A DNA stretch of 64,000 nucleotides. Origin: Arenibacter palladensis (GTDB lineage Bacteria > Bacteroidota > Bacteroidia > Flavobacteriales > Flavobacteriaceae). The position numbers were made by a program, and so were the translations under genes. The notes under the pieces are model-generated. The model worked only from the letters and a program-made list of their open reading frames with translations. It did no database searches and had not been told where the DNA came from. Position 1 is the first letter of the stretch. Every line of letters starts with the position of its first letter. Below are positions 18,866 through 28,612 of this stretch, one piece after another. Location of the stretch: NCBI RefSeq assembly GCF_900129275.1, contig NZ_FQUX01000006.1, forward strand, positions 207,138 to 271,137, in the 5' to 3' direction.

Positions 18866-20587
18866 CTAGATATTTTGCTGTTTTAATTGTTCAATAATAT
18901 AATCACTGGCGCGCCAAGACAATGCCAAAATGGTCCAGGTACAGTTCTTATCCGCTTGGGAGGTAAAAGGTCCCGCATCTACAATAAACACATTGTCCAC
19001 ATCGTGCAACTGATTGAATTTATTGGTAACCGATGTTTTGGGATCATTGCCCATTCTAGTGGTTCCTACTTCGTGGATAATACGCCCTGGAGCTTCCAGC
19101 CCATAATCGCGATCTTTACCTGGCTTTTCCCCTAAAGGCTCTGCCCCTATATTGTGGAAAATCTCCTCAAAGGTGTCCTGCATATGCTTGGCCTGATTTT
19201 TCTCAAATTCGGACCATTTGTAATTAAACTTCAATACGGGAATACCGAACTGATCCACTGTAGTAGGGTCTATCTCACAATAATTCTCCTTACGGGCAAT
19301 ACCTTCGCCCCTTCCGGCAATACCTAGTACGGACCCATAATATTTTTTAACATCGTCCCTTAAGCTATCCCCATAACCTCCAACTTTGAGTCCAAAGAAT
19401 TTATTAAACTCATTGGGGTTAAAACTAAAACCATATCCTGGCATCTTCATGCCACCACCTACTTCGATATGATAGCCCCTTGGAAAATCCAACTTGGAGT
19501 TATCACCCCACCAAGGAGAGTATACATGGTTACTACCTACTCCGTCTTCATTATACGATACCTTTCTGTTCATCAATGCCGGTACAAAAGCAGCCCTACT
19601 GGCACCAGTGGAATCGTGCAAGTATTTACCAACCAGGTCACTGCTATTTCCCAATCCGTTAGGATGTTGTTTACTTTTCGAATTCAATAGAATACGGGCA
19701 GAACTACAGGCGGAAGCCGCCAATACCACAACCTTGCCCCTTAATTTATACTCTTTTCTATCGTCCTTACTAATATACGATACCCCTGTTGCCTTGCCTT
19801 CTTCGTTGGTAGTCACTTCCCTTACCACACAATTGACATATAATTTAATACGCCCCCCGCTTTTTTGAGCAGGGAATATTAAACAGCTTCCCGATGAAAA
19901 ATCGGCATAGACCGAACAGGATCGTGAACATTGTCCGCAATAGAAACAAACACCACGTTCTGTATTGATTCTTTTGGTAAGCATGGAAAGTCTACCTGGA
20001 ATAGTAGGTATTCCTGCTTTTTTGGCCCCATTTATATAGAAAATCTCATGTAATCTGGGTTTTGGTGGAGGTAGAAAAAAACCATCTGGATCATTCTCCA
20101 AGCCTTCATTAGTACCAAATACCCCTATTAGTTTATCTACCTTGTCATAATATGGCTTTACATCCTCATAGCCTATTGGCCAATCCTCACCATGACCATC
20201 CCTGGTCTTCCCCTTAAAATCCTTTGGCCCAAAACGAAGGGAAATCCTCCCCCAGTGATTGGTACGCCCTCCCAACATATGTGATCGGAACCAATCGAAT
20301 TCGGTACCAGGCTCACGGGTATATGGTTCCCCTTCAATTTCCCAACCGCCATAGGCAGCATCAAATTCCCCAAATGCCCGAGTAGTATTCGCTCCCCTTC
20401 TTGGAGATTCATAATTCCATTTTAACTGATTCATGGTTTTCGGATCTGCCGGGTCAAAAAATGGTCCAGCCTCGACCACTGCAACATTGAGTCCGGCATC
20501 GGCCAATTGCTTTGTGGCCATACCGCCACCCGCACCCGAACCAACGATTATTACATCATAAATTTCTGAGGATTCTTTTATCTGCAT
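18866..20587 (-). CDS. GMC family FAD oxidoreductase, copy A
   Basis: 573 residues. The FAD Rossmann motif VGSGAGGGMA begins at residue 15 and the second FAD motif GGRTNHWGR at 106. Cys214, Cys217, Cys220 and Cys224 are in CFYCGQCSRSC, which suggests an iron-sulfur cluster as in FAD-dependent fructose and glucoside dehydrogenases. The C-terminal HEVGTTRMG holds the catalytic His, and DKNCTWTILAL follows. With the small subunit it probably oxidises a sugar hydroxyl, for example to a 3-keto-sugar, in the periplasm. The upstream DNA is duplicated together with the gene (see repeats). The substrate is not known. Confidence 0.88.
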   Translation of the reverse strand: MQIKESSEIYDVIIVGSGAGGGMATKQLADAGLNVAVVEAGPFFDPADPKTMNQLKWNYESPRRGANTTRAFGEFDAAYGGWEIEGEPYTREPGTEFDWFRSHMLGGRTNHWGRISLRFGPKDFKGKTRDGHGEDWPIGYEDVKPYYDKVDKLIGVFGTNEGLENDPDGFFLPPPKPRLHEIFYINGAKKAGIPTIPGRLSMLTKRINTERGVCFYCGQCSRSCSVYADFSSGSCLIFPAQKSGGRIKLYVNCVVREVTTNEEGKATGVSYISKDDRKEYKLRGKVVVLAASACSSARILLNSKSKQHPNGLGNSSDLVGKYLHDSTGASRAAFVPALMNRKVSYNEDGVGSNHVYSPWWGDNSKLDFPRGYHIEVGGGMKMPGYGFSFNPNEFNKFFGLKVGGYGDSLRDDVKKYYGSVLGIAGRGEGIARKENYCEIDPTTVDQFGIPVLKFNYKWSEFEKNQAKHMQDTFEEIFHNIGAEPLGEKPGKDRDYGLEAPGRIIHEVGTTRMGNDPKTSVTNKFNQLHDVDNVFIVDAGPFTSQADKNCTWTILALSWRASDYIIEQLKQQNI

Positions 20588-20710
20588 TTTGGAATGAATT
20601 AATTATGAACTTCAATATAATTTTAAAAACGAAATCAAATTAGAATTTTTTATCCAAACAACCTGAAAATTCATGTATTTTGATATAAAACCATCAATAA
20701 TTGATAATAT
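20588..20710 (-). repeat. Duplicated upstream regulatory block, copy A
   Basis: About 120 bp directly before the GMC copy A start is nearly the same as 24153-24275 before copy B. Long shared stretches include the segment around TTTTTTATCC-AACAACC-GAAAATTCATGTA and AATTGATAA. Conservation beyond the coding region suggests a shared operator and promoter that were duplicated with the module. Confidence 0.8.
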
Positions 20711-20791
20711 GTCATTATTAGGGCCACATCCTTGAAAGGGACAATAGAAAATACAGCTCCAAACCTTTGATTGAAACCTTAGGAACAAACA

Positions 20792-20815
20792 AAAGGCCTC
20801 CAAGCGGAGGCCTTT
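20792..20815 (-). terminator. Terminator of the sugar isomerase gene
   Basis: AAAGGCCTCC at 20792-20801 and GGAGGCCTTT at 20806-20815 form a perfect 10-bp stem with an AAGC loop. On the minus strand it ends in TTTTGTTTG. It lies about 30 bp after the isomerase stop and separates the two GMC modules. Confidence 0.85.
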
Positions 20816-20844
20816 AAGGTCTATATCTACAAATGGAATCTTAA

Positions 20845-21678
20845 TTATTTTAAACCTTCCAAATACCTTAAACTCTTTGGAACTTGTTCCACGACCCTGG
20901 AACATTCGTCCTCAATGAACATATACTTTATGCCCATTTTTTTGGCTTCGGCCACAACTCCGGCTATATCCACTTCTCCAGTGCCCAAAACCACATTTGT
21001 TTCCACATCTGCGTGGCCGGTATTATCTTTCTTGGTCCCTTTTTCCATATCCTTTAAATGCAATAAAATGAATTTGGAAGGGTACTTTCTAAGCAATTTA
21101 AGGGGATCCTCACCTCCGTGATGCACCCAATAAACATCCATTTCAAAATCGAAATACTTGGCATTCTCCGCCATATAATCAAATAAGGTCCCATCCTTAT
21201 AGGGCCTGAATTCAAATCCATGGGCGTGATATGCCAATTTTAATCCATTATCCTTTAAAATCTTTCCGGCTCTATTGAATACCTCAACAGCCTTTTTGGT
21301 ATCCACGATATCAAAATTGTTGCCATCGTGGGGGATCCACGCACACATCACATAGGTAGCACCGTAACTTTTGGCTTTTTTTACAACCTGCTCCGGCGCA
21401 TTTGCTAAATCGTTGTATCCGGCACCTATACTAACGACTTTTAAATTATTTTTGGCAAGCAGCCCCTTAAACTCCTCCTCGGGCATTCCGTAGCTATCCC
21501 CTCCTTCCAGAACGGTAATACCCCAGTCATTTATCAATTTCAAGGTACTTGGAATATCTTCCTTAAACTGATTTCTTAGGCTGTACAATTGCAACCCCAC
21601 CTCTTGGGCAGATACATTCGTAGTTCCGAAAAAAATCATGGTTATTAAAAATAACCCTAGGAGCTGTAATTTTTTCAT
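20845..21678 (-). CDS. Exported sugar phosphate isomerase/epimerase-like TIM barrel protein
   Basis: 277 residues. A Sec signal peptide ends near NVSAQE. The AP-endonuclease-2-like TIM barrel follows (VGLQLYSLRNQF, then ITVLEGGDSYG). Likely metal ligands are in AYHAHGFEF, FEMDVYWVHHGG, ILLHLKDM and FIEDE. Exported members in Bacteroidota are often linked to keto-sugar processing, where they epimerise or cleave oxidised glycosides. It lies 43 bp downstream of the copy B small-subunit gene and so forms a three-gene operon with the GMC pair. Confidence 0.85.
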   Translation of the reverse strand: MKKLQLLGLFLITMIFFGTTNVSAQEVGLQLYSLRNQFKEDIPSTLKLINDWGITVLEGGDSYGMPEEEFKGLLAKNNLKVVSIGAGYNDLANAPEQVVKKAKSYGATYVMCAWIPHDGNNFDIVDTKKAVEVFNRAGKILKDNGLKLAYHAHGFEFRPYKDGTLFDYMAENAKYFDFEMDVYWVHHGGEDPLKLLRKYPSKFILLHLKDMEKGTKKDNTGHADVETNVVLGTGEVDIAGVVAEAKKMGIKYMFIEDECSRVVEQVPKSLRYLEGLK

Positions 21679-21721
21679 ATTTTATATAATTACCTATATT
21701 CCAAAAACAACCTACTAAGTT

Positions 21722-22429
21722 CTAGGTAAGCAAATTACCTTCGTCATCCCATTCTGCCATTTCGTTACGCTTACTTTGGTCCACACATTTGGCAAGCCAC
21801 TCGGGATCATAGGATTTCCCATGCTTGGCCAAAACGTCTTCCGGTACTCCGTCCCAAACATTAGGGGAATTACCTTTATACCCCAAATCCTCAATACCTT
21901 CCTTGGAAGTATAGTATCCCGTAACGGTTAAATTGCGAATCAGGGAAAAGAATTGTTGCTCGTATGTTGGATTTTCTTTGTCCGGAAAGGCAATGGCATC
22001 CAAAATCTCTTTCTGCTGTGCCTCGGTGGCCGTTTTAAATTCCACTCCGTAGTCTTTATTGCTTTTGTGGTCCAACCACATTAAGCCACCTTGCAAGGGC
22101 GTTTGATAAGCAGGGATATCCTTGGCCATGAATTCAATAAAATCGGGCACCCCGGCATCGGTAGCACTGCCATAGGTACCGTTAGCTGGCAAAATCAAGG
22201 CACATAAAACACCCAAAGTTGCCATTTCATGTTCATTAAAAAACTGTTCCGCATGGAGTTTTTTCAACAACTCCTTTTCCTCTGGGGTCCTCCCAAAATG
22301 TTTTTCTTCCTGTACCAGGGCTTCTGCAGCTCCAGCTTCCCCTTCTGTTCCGGGCTTACATCCATTTATTGCCAATCCACCTGCTACACCTCCAAGAATA
22401 ATGGATTTTATACTTTTTCTTCTATCCAT
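21722..22429 (-). CDS. Gluconate 2-dehydrogenase subunit 3 family protein, copy B
   Basis: 235 residues and collinear with copy A: MDRRKSIKSIILGGVAGGLA, a cysteine at the end of the leader (NGCK), then FFNEHEMATLGVLCALILP, PDFIEFMAKDIPAYQ, GGLMWLDHKSNKDYG and GYKGNSPNVWDGVPEDVL. The leader has a twin-arginine-like RR and a lipobox-like cysteine. The start lies 4 bp after the GMC stop. It is the predicted small subunit and maturation partner of GMC copy B. Confidence 0.87.
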   Translation of the reverse strand: MDRRKSIKSIILGGVAGGLAINGCKPGTEGEAGAAEALVQEEKHFGRTPEEKELLKKLHAEQFFNEHEMATLGVLCALILPANGTYGSATDAGVPDFIEFMAKDIPAYQTPLQGGLMWLDHKSNKDYGVEFKTATEAQQKEILDAIAFPDKENPTYEQQFFSLIRNLTVTGYYTSKEGIEDLGYKGNSPNVWDGVPEDVLAKHGKSYDPEWLAKCVDQSKRNEMAEWDDEGNLLT

Positions 22430-22433
22430 AATA

Positions 22434-24152
22434 CTAGATATTTTGTTTTTTCAATTGCTCAACTATATAATCTGATGTTCTCCAGGCAAGGGCCAAGATG
22501 GTCCATGTAGGGTTCTTGTCCGCTTGGGAAACAAAGGGGCCTGCATCAACAATAAAAACATTGTCCACATCGTGCATTTGCTCCCATTTATTAACGACAG
22601 AAGTTCTAGGATTATCTCCCATCCTTGTGGTACCTACCTCGTGGATTATTTCTCCTGGATTAAGCAAACCATAATCCCTATCCTTTCCTGCCGGTTTGCC
22701 TATAACCTGTCCGCCCATGTTGTGGATTATTTCCGAAAAGGTTTCCTGCATGTGCTTGGCTTGCAGACGTTCGTGATCTGACCACTGGTAATTAAAGCGC
22801 AATACTGGAATACCAAATTCATCCACTTTTCCTGGGTCTATTTCACAATAGTTGCTTTCCATGGCAATAGATTCGCCACGACCTGCAAAACCGATCATTG
22901 CTCCGTAATATTTCTTTACATCCTCCCTAAGGACATTGCCATAGCCACCAACTTTTTCACCAAAGAACTCGTTCATTGCATTGGGGTTAAATCCGAAACC
23001 GTAGCTTGGCATCCCCATTCCACCCCATATTTCTATGTGATAACCTCTGGCGAAATCGAGCTTCTTATTGTCTAACCACCAAGGGGTATAAACATGCATC
23101 CCTCCTACACCATCTTCGTTGTATGTCTTTCTATTCATCAATTCAGGGACAAATCCGGTCATTCCTCCCCCTGTGGAGTCATGCAGGTATTTCCCTACCA
23201 CACCGCTACTATTTCCAAGTCCGGCCGGATGCTGCTTACTTTTGGAATTCAACAGGATTCTTGCGGTACTACAGGCCGATGCGGCAAGCACAACAATTTT
23301 TCCCTTTAATCCATATTCCTTTCTATCTTCCTTGTTGATATAAAGCACTCCTGTGGCCTTGCCTTCGTCATTGGTAGTCACCTCCCGCACCATGGCGTTC
23401 ACAAAAAGGTCTATTTGGCCTCCATTTTTTTGCGCAGGGAAGATTAAACAGCTCCCTGCCGAAAAATCGGCATATATCTGACAAGATCTACCACATTGTC
23501 CGCAATAAAAGCATACCCCACGATCGTTGTTTATCTTTTTTGTAACCATGGACATCCTTGAAGGGATGACGGGAATATTGGATTTCCTTGCACCATCTAT
23601 ATAGTACAGTTCATGTAATCTCGGTTTTGGCGCAGGAAGAAAAAATCCATCAGGTTCGTTTTCCAAGCCTTCTTTTGACCCAAAAACACCAATTAACTTG
23701 TCTACCTTGTCATAATAAGGTTTCACATCCTCATAGCCTATAGGCCAGTTTTCCCCAAGACCATCAATATCCTTGTGTTTAAAATCGCGCTGACTGAAAC
23801 GCAGGGAAATACGTCCCCAGTGATTTGTTCTACCCCCCAACATCCTTGACCTAAACCATGAAAATTTAGATCCATTTTTTTGGGTATAGGGTTCCCCTTC
23901 AATTTCCCAACCACCATAGGCAGCATCAAATTCCCCAAATGCCCTTGTGGTACTTGCACCTCTACGAGGTGATTCATATGGCCATTTCAACTGAGTAATT
24001 TGTTCCGGATTCTTAGGGTCAAAAAATGGACCCGCTTCTACTACGGCCACTTTTAAACCTGCCTCGGACAATACTTTTGTGGCCATACCACCACCGGCAC
24101 CGGACCCAACTATGATGACATCATAAATAGTTGATGATTCTTTTATCTGCAT
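22434..24152 (-). CDS. GMC family FAD oxidoreductase, copy B
   Basis: 572 residues, alignable to copy A end to end with high identity. VGSGAGGGMATK is near residue 15 and GGRTNHWGR near 106. The four cysteines of CFYCGQCGRSC are kept, as are HEVGTTRMG and DKNPTWTILAL. The main differences cluster around residues 330-400 (DSTGGGMTGFVPELMN, HIEIWGGMGMPSYGFG), a region that shapes the substrate pocket in GMC enzymes. The two copies may therefore differ in substrate. It is first in a three-gene operon with its small subunit and an exported isomerase. Confidence 0.88.
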   Translation of the reverse strand: MQIKESSTIYDVIIVGSGAGGGMATKVLSEAGLKVAVVEAGPFFDPKNPEQITQLKWPYESPRRGASTTRAFGEFDAAYGGWEIEGEPYTQKNGSKFSWFRSRMLGGRTNHWGRISLRFSQRDFKHKDIDGLGENWPIGYEDVKPYYDKVDKLIGVFGSKEGLENEPDGFFLPAPKPRLHELYYIDGARKSNIPVIPSRMSMVTKKINNDRGVCFYCGQCGRSCQIYADFSAGSCLIFPAQKNGGQIDLFVNAMVREVTTNDEGKATGVLYINKEDRKEYGLKGKIVVLAASACSTARILLNSKSKQHPAGLGNSSGVVGKYLHDSTGGGMTGFVPELMNRKTYNEDGVGGMHVYTPWWLDNKKLDFARGYHIEIWGGMGMPSYGFGFNPNAMNEFFGEKVGGYGNVLREDVKKYYGAMIGFAGRGESIAMESNYCEIDPGKVDEFGIPVLRFNYQWSDHERLQAKHMQETFSEIIHNMGGQVIGKPAGKDRDYGLLNPGEIIHEVGTTRMGDNPRTSVVNKWEQMHDVDNVFIVDAGPFVSQADKNPTWTILALAWRTSDYIVEQLKKQNI

Positions 24153-24275
24153 ACTATAGAGAATTAATTTTGAAGCTCAATATAAGTTTAAAACGATATT
24201 AAATTAAAATTTTTTATCCGAACAACCCGAAAATTCATGTAATTTGACACAAAACCATGGATAATTGATAAAATA
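24153..24275 (-). repeat. Duplicated upstream regulatory block, copy B
   Basis: This is the counterpart of 20588-20710. The closest match covers the stretch from AATTTTTTATCCGAACAACC to AATTGATAAAAT, with only scattered changes. It contains the presumed promoter of the copy B operon. No perfect TAnnTTTG box is kept in both copies, so the promoter position is open. Confidence 0.8.
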
Positions 24276-24370
24276 TTATAGACAAGGACAGTTAACAAAA
24301 ATATGAATTCAGGATTAATTTCCAGAACAGTGATATTGCGTCTACCCCTTATATAATGGAAATCCTATCC

Positions 24371-26482
24371 TTAAAAATTCTTCAATTGCTCCAAAGCTTC
24401 CTTAGCGGTAGCTACCGGGAGCTTACAGGTATGATCCTGACAAACATAAATATAAGTCCCATCATCCGCATAACGCCCTTTGAACAAGGGCATATTACTA
24501 TCCTTACTACTGCCCACAATTAAGGTATTGGGCAAATTTTGTTGTTGTAATTCAACTAACAACTGTTTGGCATCCGTGCCTACAACAGCAATTTCATAAA
24601 AGGGATACGCAGTTTTTAACAGGAGGAAATTCCATTTGGAATAATTATAGGCATTTTCCTCCAATACGGAAATCATGGAGGAAAGCATAGACCGTGCCTT
24701 TAGCGTAGCTTCCTTATCATAATCTATATGTCCCAAAAGAAACAGATTTTCTGCCATGACCGCATTGGGTGAAGGCAATACCCCATCATCGGTTTTAATT
24801 ATTTGGGCAATTAATTCGTCATCAGAGTTAAAACTGTACATCCCAGAATTTTCATCCGCAAATTTGTCCTTGGCTATTTGATTCATTTTTTTGGCAAAGT
24901 CCAAATAGGAAACGGACATTGTTGTACTGTACAATTTTAAGGAAGCATTGGCCAAAAAGGAATAATCTTCCAAAAATCCATCGCTTTTTTTACTCCCTTT
25001 TTTGTAGGTATGGATCAACTGATCTTTGTCCAAACTATTTTTTTCAATAAATCGGAATATCTCCTCGGCTTTTTTCAAATAGGCCGTATCCTGAAAAACA
25101 TTGTAGGCATCCACAAATCCATTGATTAACAGGGCGTTCCAGGAGGTAATGATCTTGTCATCTGTATTGGGCCTAATTCTTTTGTTCCTTGCCGTCAAAA
25201 TTTTCTTTTGCCAGCGTTCCTGATATTCTGCCCACTCCTCCAAAGAGATTCCGTTCTCCTTAATAAAATCCTCGTCACCGGTGGTCCTAAAAAGAACATA
25301 GGAATCATTTTCCCAAATGTTGGAGCGTTTAATGTTATAGTATTTAGCAAAAGTTTCAAAATCGGATCCCAAAACCGACTTTAACTCCTCTTCTTTCCAA
25401 ACGTAAAATTTACCTTCCTCGCCTTCACTGTCTGCATCAATGGCTGCATAATAGCCCCCCTCTGGATTTTTCATCTCCCTATCCAAAAAAGCAATAGTCT
25501 CCTCTACAACCTTCTTATACATAGGTTCCTTAAACACCTTATAGGCTTTGGAATAAAGGCTCAATAATTGAGCATTGTCATATAGCATTTTTTCAAAATG
25601 TGGCACCTTCCATTGCGCATCGGTACTATACCTATAGAACCCGCCCGCTATATGATCATAAACACCTCCCCAAGCAATTCTATCCAAGGTGGTTTTAACA
25701 AAATCCTTGGCATCATTATCCTCTGTTAAAATGGCATAATCCAACAAGAAATCCAGATTTACAGGAATCATAAATTTCTGCGACCCTTTATTTCCGCCCC
25801 ATTTTAGGTCCCAGCTATCCTTCCATTTATCAACGCTATTTTTTAGGACCTCAGGAGTCAGCATCCCCAAGTCGGATACCGGCTGAATTATATTTACTTC
25901 CTGAATGCCTTTAGCTACCATATCGGCATATTCATTGGCCTTTTTGGGATCCTCCTTATATAGTTTGCTTACTTCTGACAAAACTTGGCTCCACTGTTCC
26001 TTGGTATGGTAAGTACCCCCATAAATGGGCTTGCCATTGGGCAGGGTAATTACGTTCAGAGGCCAACCTCCGTTCCCTTTAATAAGCTGCAAAGCAGTCA
26101 TATATACGTGGTCTACATCGGGTCTCTCCTCCCTATCTACTTTAATATTTATAAAGTTTTCATTCATCAATTTGGCCACTTCCTCATCTTCAAAGGTCTC
26201 CTCTTCCATAACGTGGCACCAATGACAGGAAGAATAACCAACACTTACCAATACCAGTTTGTCCTCTTTTTTGGCATCTTCCAAAGCACTTGGACTCCAA
26301 GGCCTCCAATTTACCGGATTATGGGCATGCTGCAATAAATAGGGGCTGGTCTCATTTATAAGATCATTGGTATACTTATGGTCGCTTTTCTGACCTTTTA
26401 TATCGGAGCAAGAAAATAGGATAATTGCCATCAATAAAAATAGATTATAAAAAGAAAGCCTAAGGCACATATTTCGGGTCAT
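24371..26482 (-). CDS. Thioredoxin-domain protein of the YyaL/SSP411 (DUF255) family, lipoprotein
   Basis: 703 residues from the ATG at 26482; ATG 26470 is also possible. A signal peptide with lipobox LFSC is followed by the thioredoxin-like N-terminal domain: [14 protein letters not shown], then [19 protein letters not shown] with a CxxC pair, and [11 protein letters not shown]-like [12 protein letters not shown] long (alpha/alpha)-barrel region typical of six-hairpin glycosidases follows ([45 protein letters not shown]). The family is widespread but its function is unsettled. The frame is open to 26530, but that extension lacks a signal peptide. Confidence 0.9.
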   Translation of the reverse strand: MTRNMCLRLSFYNLFLLMAIILFSCSDIKGQKSDHKYTNDLINETSPYLLQHAHNPVNWRPWSPSALEDAKKEDKLVLVSVGYSSCHWCHVMEEETFEDEEVAKLMNENFINIKVDREERPDVDHVYMTALQLIKGNGGWPLNVITLPNGKPIYGGTYHTKEQWSQVLSEVSKLYKEDPKKANEYADMVAKGIQEVNIIQPVSDLGMLTPEVLKNSVDKWKDSWDLKWGGNKGSQKFMIPVNLDFLLDYAILTEDNDAKDFVKTTLDRIAWGGVYDHIAGGFYRYSTDAQWKVPHFEKMLYDNAQLLSLYSKAYKVFKEPMYKKVVEETIAFLDREMKNPEGGYYAAIDADSEGEEGKFYVWKEEELKSVLGSDFETFAKYYNIKRSNIWENDSYVLFRTTGDEDFIKENGISLEEWAEYQERWQKKILTARNKRIRPNTDDKIITSWNALLINGFVDAYNVFQDTAYLKKAEEIFRFIEKNSLDKDQLIHTYKKGSKKSDGFLEDYSFLANASLKLYSTTMSVSYLDFAKKMNQIAKDKFADENSGMYSFNSDDELIAQIIKTDDGVLPSPNAVMAENLFLLGHIDYDKEATLKARSMLSSMISVLEENAYNYSKWNFLLLKTAYPFYEIAVVGTDAKQLLVELQQQNLPNTLIVGSSKDSNMPLFKGRYADDGTYIYVCQDHTCKLPVATAKEALEQLKNF

Positions 26483-26570
26483 ACAGTGCAAATATTGTTC
26501 AGTCTTGAAAAATACAACAATTGAATTCAATTATCCTAGATTTAATCAAAGTTCTACGCCCATTAAACTG

Positions 26571-27302
26571 TTAATTTTCAACCGGGACCTGCTTTTTCTG
26601 CGCCAAAAACCAATCGTATAGTTCATTGTTTTCATAGGCCCTGTCCCAAGCATTATGACCTACTCCCTTGTAAACGGTAAAATCCACATTGTATCCCATT
26701 TCCTTTAATTTGGCCACCATTTCAATGGATTCCGATATGGGTATCGACTTATCCTGGTCACCATGAAAGACCTTGATGGGTAAATTTTTATTTATCCAGG
26801 AGGCATAGGGCACAGGAGTCATTCCGCAAACCACGGCCAAAGCGGCAAATTTATCCGGATATTGCACGGCCATTTCCCAGGCCGCACCCCCACCCCTACT
26901 AAGACCGGTTAGGTATATTCTATTTTCGTCCACTTTATTAGTGGCAACGATACTATCCAAGAGTCGGTTAACAGCCCTGGTGTTCCACCACATTTTTTCT
27001 TCTGGATTCTGTGGTGCCAAGATGAGAAAAGGAAATTTCTTGCCTCCGGAAATAAGTTTTGGAGGGCCATTTCGCTTCACGGATTTTAAATTGCCCCCGG
27101 ATTCTCCCCCGCCATGTAAAAATAGTAACAGGGGGAACTTCTCCTCCGGATTTACCTCATAATTACCCGGGTAATATAGATAATACCTAAGGGTTTCCGA
27201 GGTTACAACCTCCATTTCGGAATTGATCAGTTCAGGCGAGGACTGGGAGGCGCAGCCTTCAAAGATAAATAGGCAACAAAATATTAATACTATAGTTTTC
27301 AT
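26571..27302 (-). CDS. Alpha/beta-hydrolase esterase lipoprotein (prolyl oligopeptidase/PHB depolymerase-like)
   Basis: 243 residues. A signal peptide with lipobox FEGC near residue 17 leads to an alpha/beta hydrolase domain. The oxyanion loop is FLHGGGESGG, the nucleophile elbow is TGLSRGGGAAW with the serine near residue 136, the Asp is in FHGDQDKSIP, and the His is in GVGHNAWD. Similar esterases remove acyl groups from polysaccharides or cleave carbohydrate esters. It lies 88 bp upstream of the YyaL-like gene on the same strand. Confidence 0.85.
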   Translation of the reverse strand: MKTIVLIFCCLFIFEGCASQSSPELINSEMEVVTSETLRYYLYYPGNYEVNPEEKFPLLLFLHGGGESGGNLKSVKRNGPPKLISGGKKFPFLILAPQNPEEKMWWNTRAVNRLLDSIVATNKVDENRIYLTGLSRGGGAAWEMAVQYPDKFAALAVVCGMTPVPYASWINKNLPIKVFHGDQDKSIPISESIEMVAKLKEMGYNVDFTVYKGVGHNAWDRAYENNELYDWFLAQKKQVPVEN

Positions 27303-27576
27303 TCGTTATTTTAAATTGTTTGATGTAGGACTCCCCTTGTTTGTTTAAGGCAATATCCAGAAAATATTATTGTTATCAATCAGCATTCCAAATTGGTTGA
27401 AAATCCGCAAATTGATGCATTTTTCTTTAACTTACCTCCTGATTATACTTTTATTTAACATTCAGGATTATTCCCAAAACAAAAAACAGGATAATAGTTA
27501 TAATTGTCTAAATGTATTTTCTTTTCGGGTTTTCGTTTTACTTTGGTACATTTATCCAGCAAACAAAAAATTTAGT

Positions 27577-28599
27577 ATGAAGAAAGTCATCACTTTCGGG
27601 GAGATTCTCCTAAGGCTGTCGACCGAAAGACACCTTCGGTTTTCACAAGCCACCAATTTTAACGCTACCTATGGAGGTGGAGAGTTTAATGTAGCGGTAT
27701 CCTTGGCCAATTATGGTTTTAATGCCGAATTCGTTACGCGTTTGCCAAAAAATGACATAGGGGAATGCGCCCTTCAGGAAATTAGAAAACATAACGTGGC
27801 CACCACCAACATACAGTTTGGGGGAGACCGTCTCGGAATTTATTTTTTGGAAACAGGTGCCGGAACTAGGGGGAGCAAGGTAGTCTATGATAGGGCCAAT
27901 AGCGCCATTGCGGAAATAGAGCCGAATAGCATAGATTGGAAAGCAGTATTTAAGGATGCCGATTGGTTTCATTGGAGTGGGGTTACCCCCGCAATTTCCA
28001 GTAAGGCTGCAGCCGTATGTTTGGAGGCCGTCAAAGCTGCCCATAAAATGGGGATTACCATTTCATCGGATTTGAATTATCGTTCCAAATTATGGAAATA
28101 CGGAAAAGAGCCAAAAGATATAATGCCTGAACTTTTAAAGTACAGCAATGTTATTTTAGGGGATTTGGACACGGCCTTTTTTATGACAGGGCAAGAACCA
28201 CAGGACCCGGACTATCAGGATATGGACTCCTTACCTGAACTGTACGACCTACTTTACAAAGGCTCTCCAGACCTTAGTTATGTAGCTACAACTTTGCGTT
28301 ATTCCGTAAATGCCTCCCATCAAAAAATAGGCGGTATTTTATATGACGGAAAAAAAATACACTATGCAAAAATCAGGGAGGTAACCCCTGTTGTTGACCG
28401 GGTAGGAAGTGGCGATGCCTTTATGGGAGGCTTGATATATGGACTCTTACAGGATAAAATAGATAATCAAAAAACAATAGATTTTGCTGCGGCCGCATGC
28501 TGTATCAAGCATACGATTACGGGAGATTTCAACTTGGCCACACTTGAAGAAATTGAGCAATTGGCAGGAGGAAATTCCTCTGGAAAAGTAAGCAGGTAA
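27577..28599 (+). CDS. kdgK: 2-dehydro-3-deoxygluconokinase (PfkB family)
   Basis: 340 residues from ATG 27577. The sugar-binding N terminus is ITFGEILLRLS and TYGGGEFNVAVSLANYG. The PfkB signature with catalytic Asp, VVDRVGSGDAFMGGLIYG, lies near residue 272. It phosphorylates KDG to KDPG, the substrate of the aldolase encoded 13 bp downstream. The frame is open upstream to 27370, but that part is hydrophobic and not family-like. A TACTTTG box at 27539 is a possible -7 element. KDG can come from UxuA encoded convergently. Confidence 0.92.
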   Translation: MKKVITFGEILLRLSTERHLRFSQATNFNATYGGGEFNVAVSLANYGFNAEFVTRLPKNDIGECALQEIRKHNVATTNIQFGGDRLGIYFLETGAGTRGSKVVYDRANSAIAEIEPNSIDWKAVFKDADWFHWSGVTPAISSKAAAVCLEAVKAAHKMGITISSDLNYRSKLWKYGKEPKDIMPELLKYSNVILGDLDTAFFMTGQEPQDPDYQDMDSLPELYDLLYKGSPDLSYVATTLRYSVNASHQKIGGILYDGKKIHYAKIREVTPVVDRVGSGDAFMGGLIYGLLQDKIDNQKTIDFAAAACCIKHTITGDFNLATLEEIEQLAGGNSSGKVSR

Positions 28600-28612
28600 A
28601 ACATATAAACTT

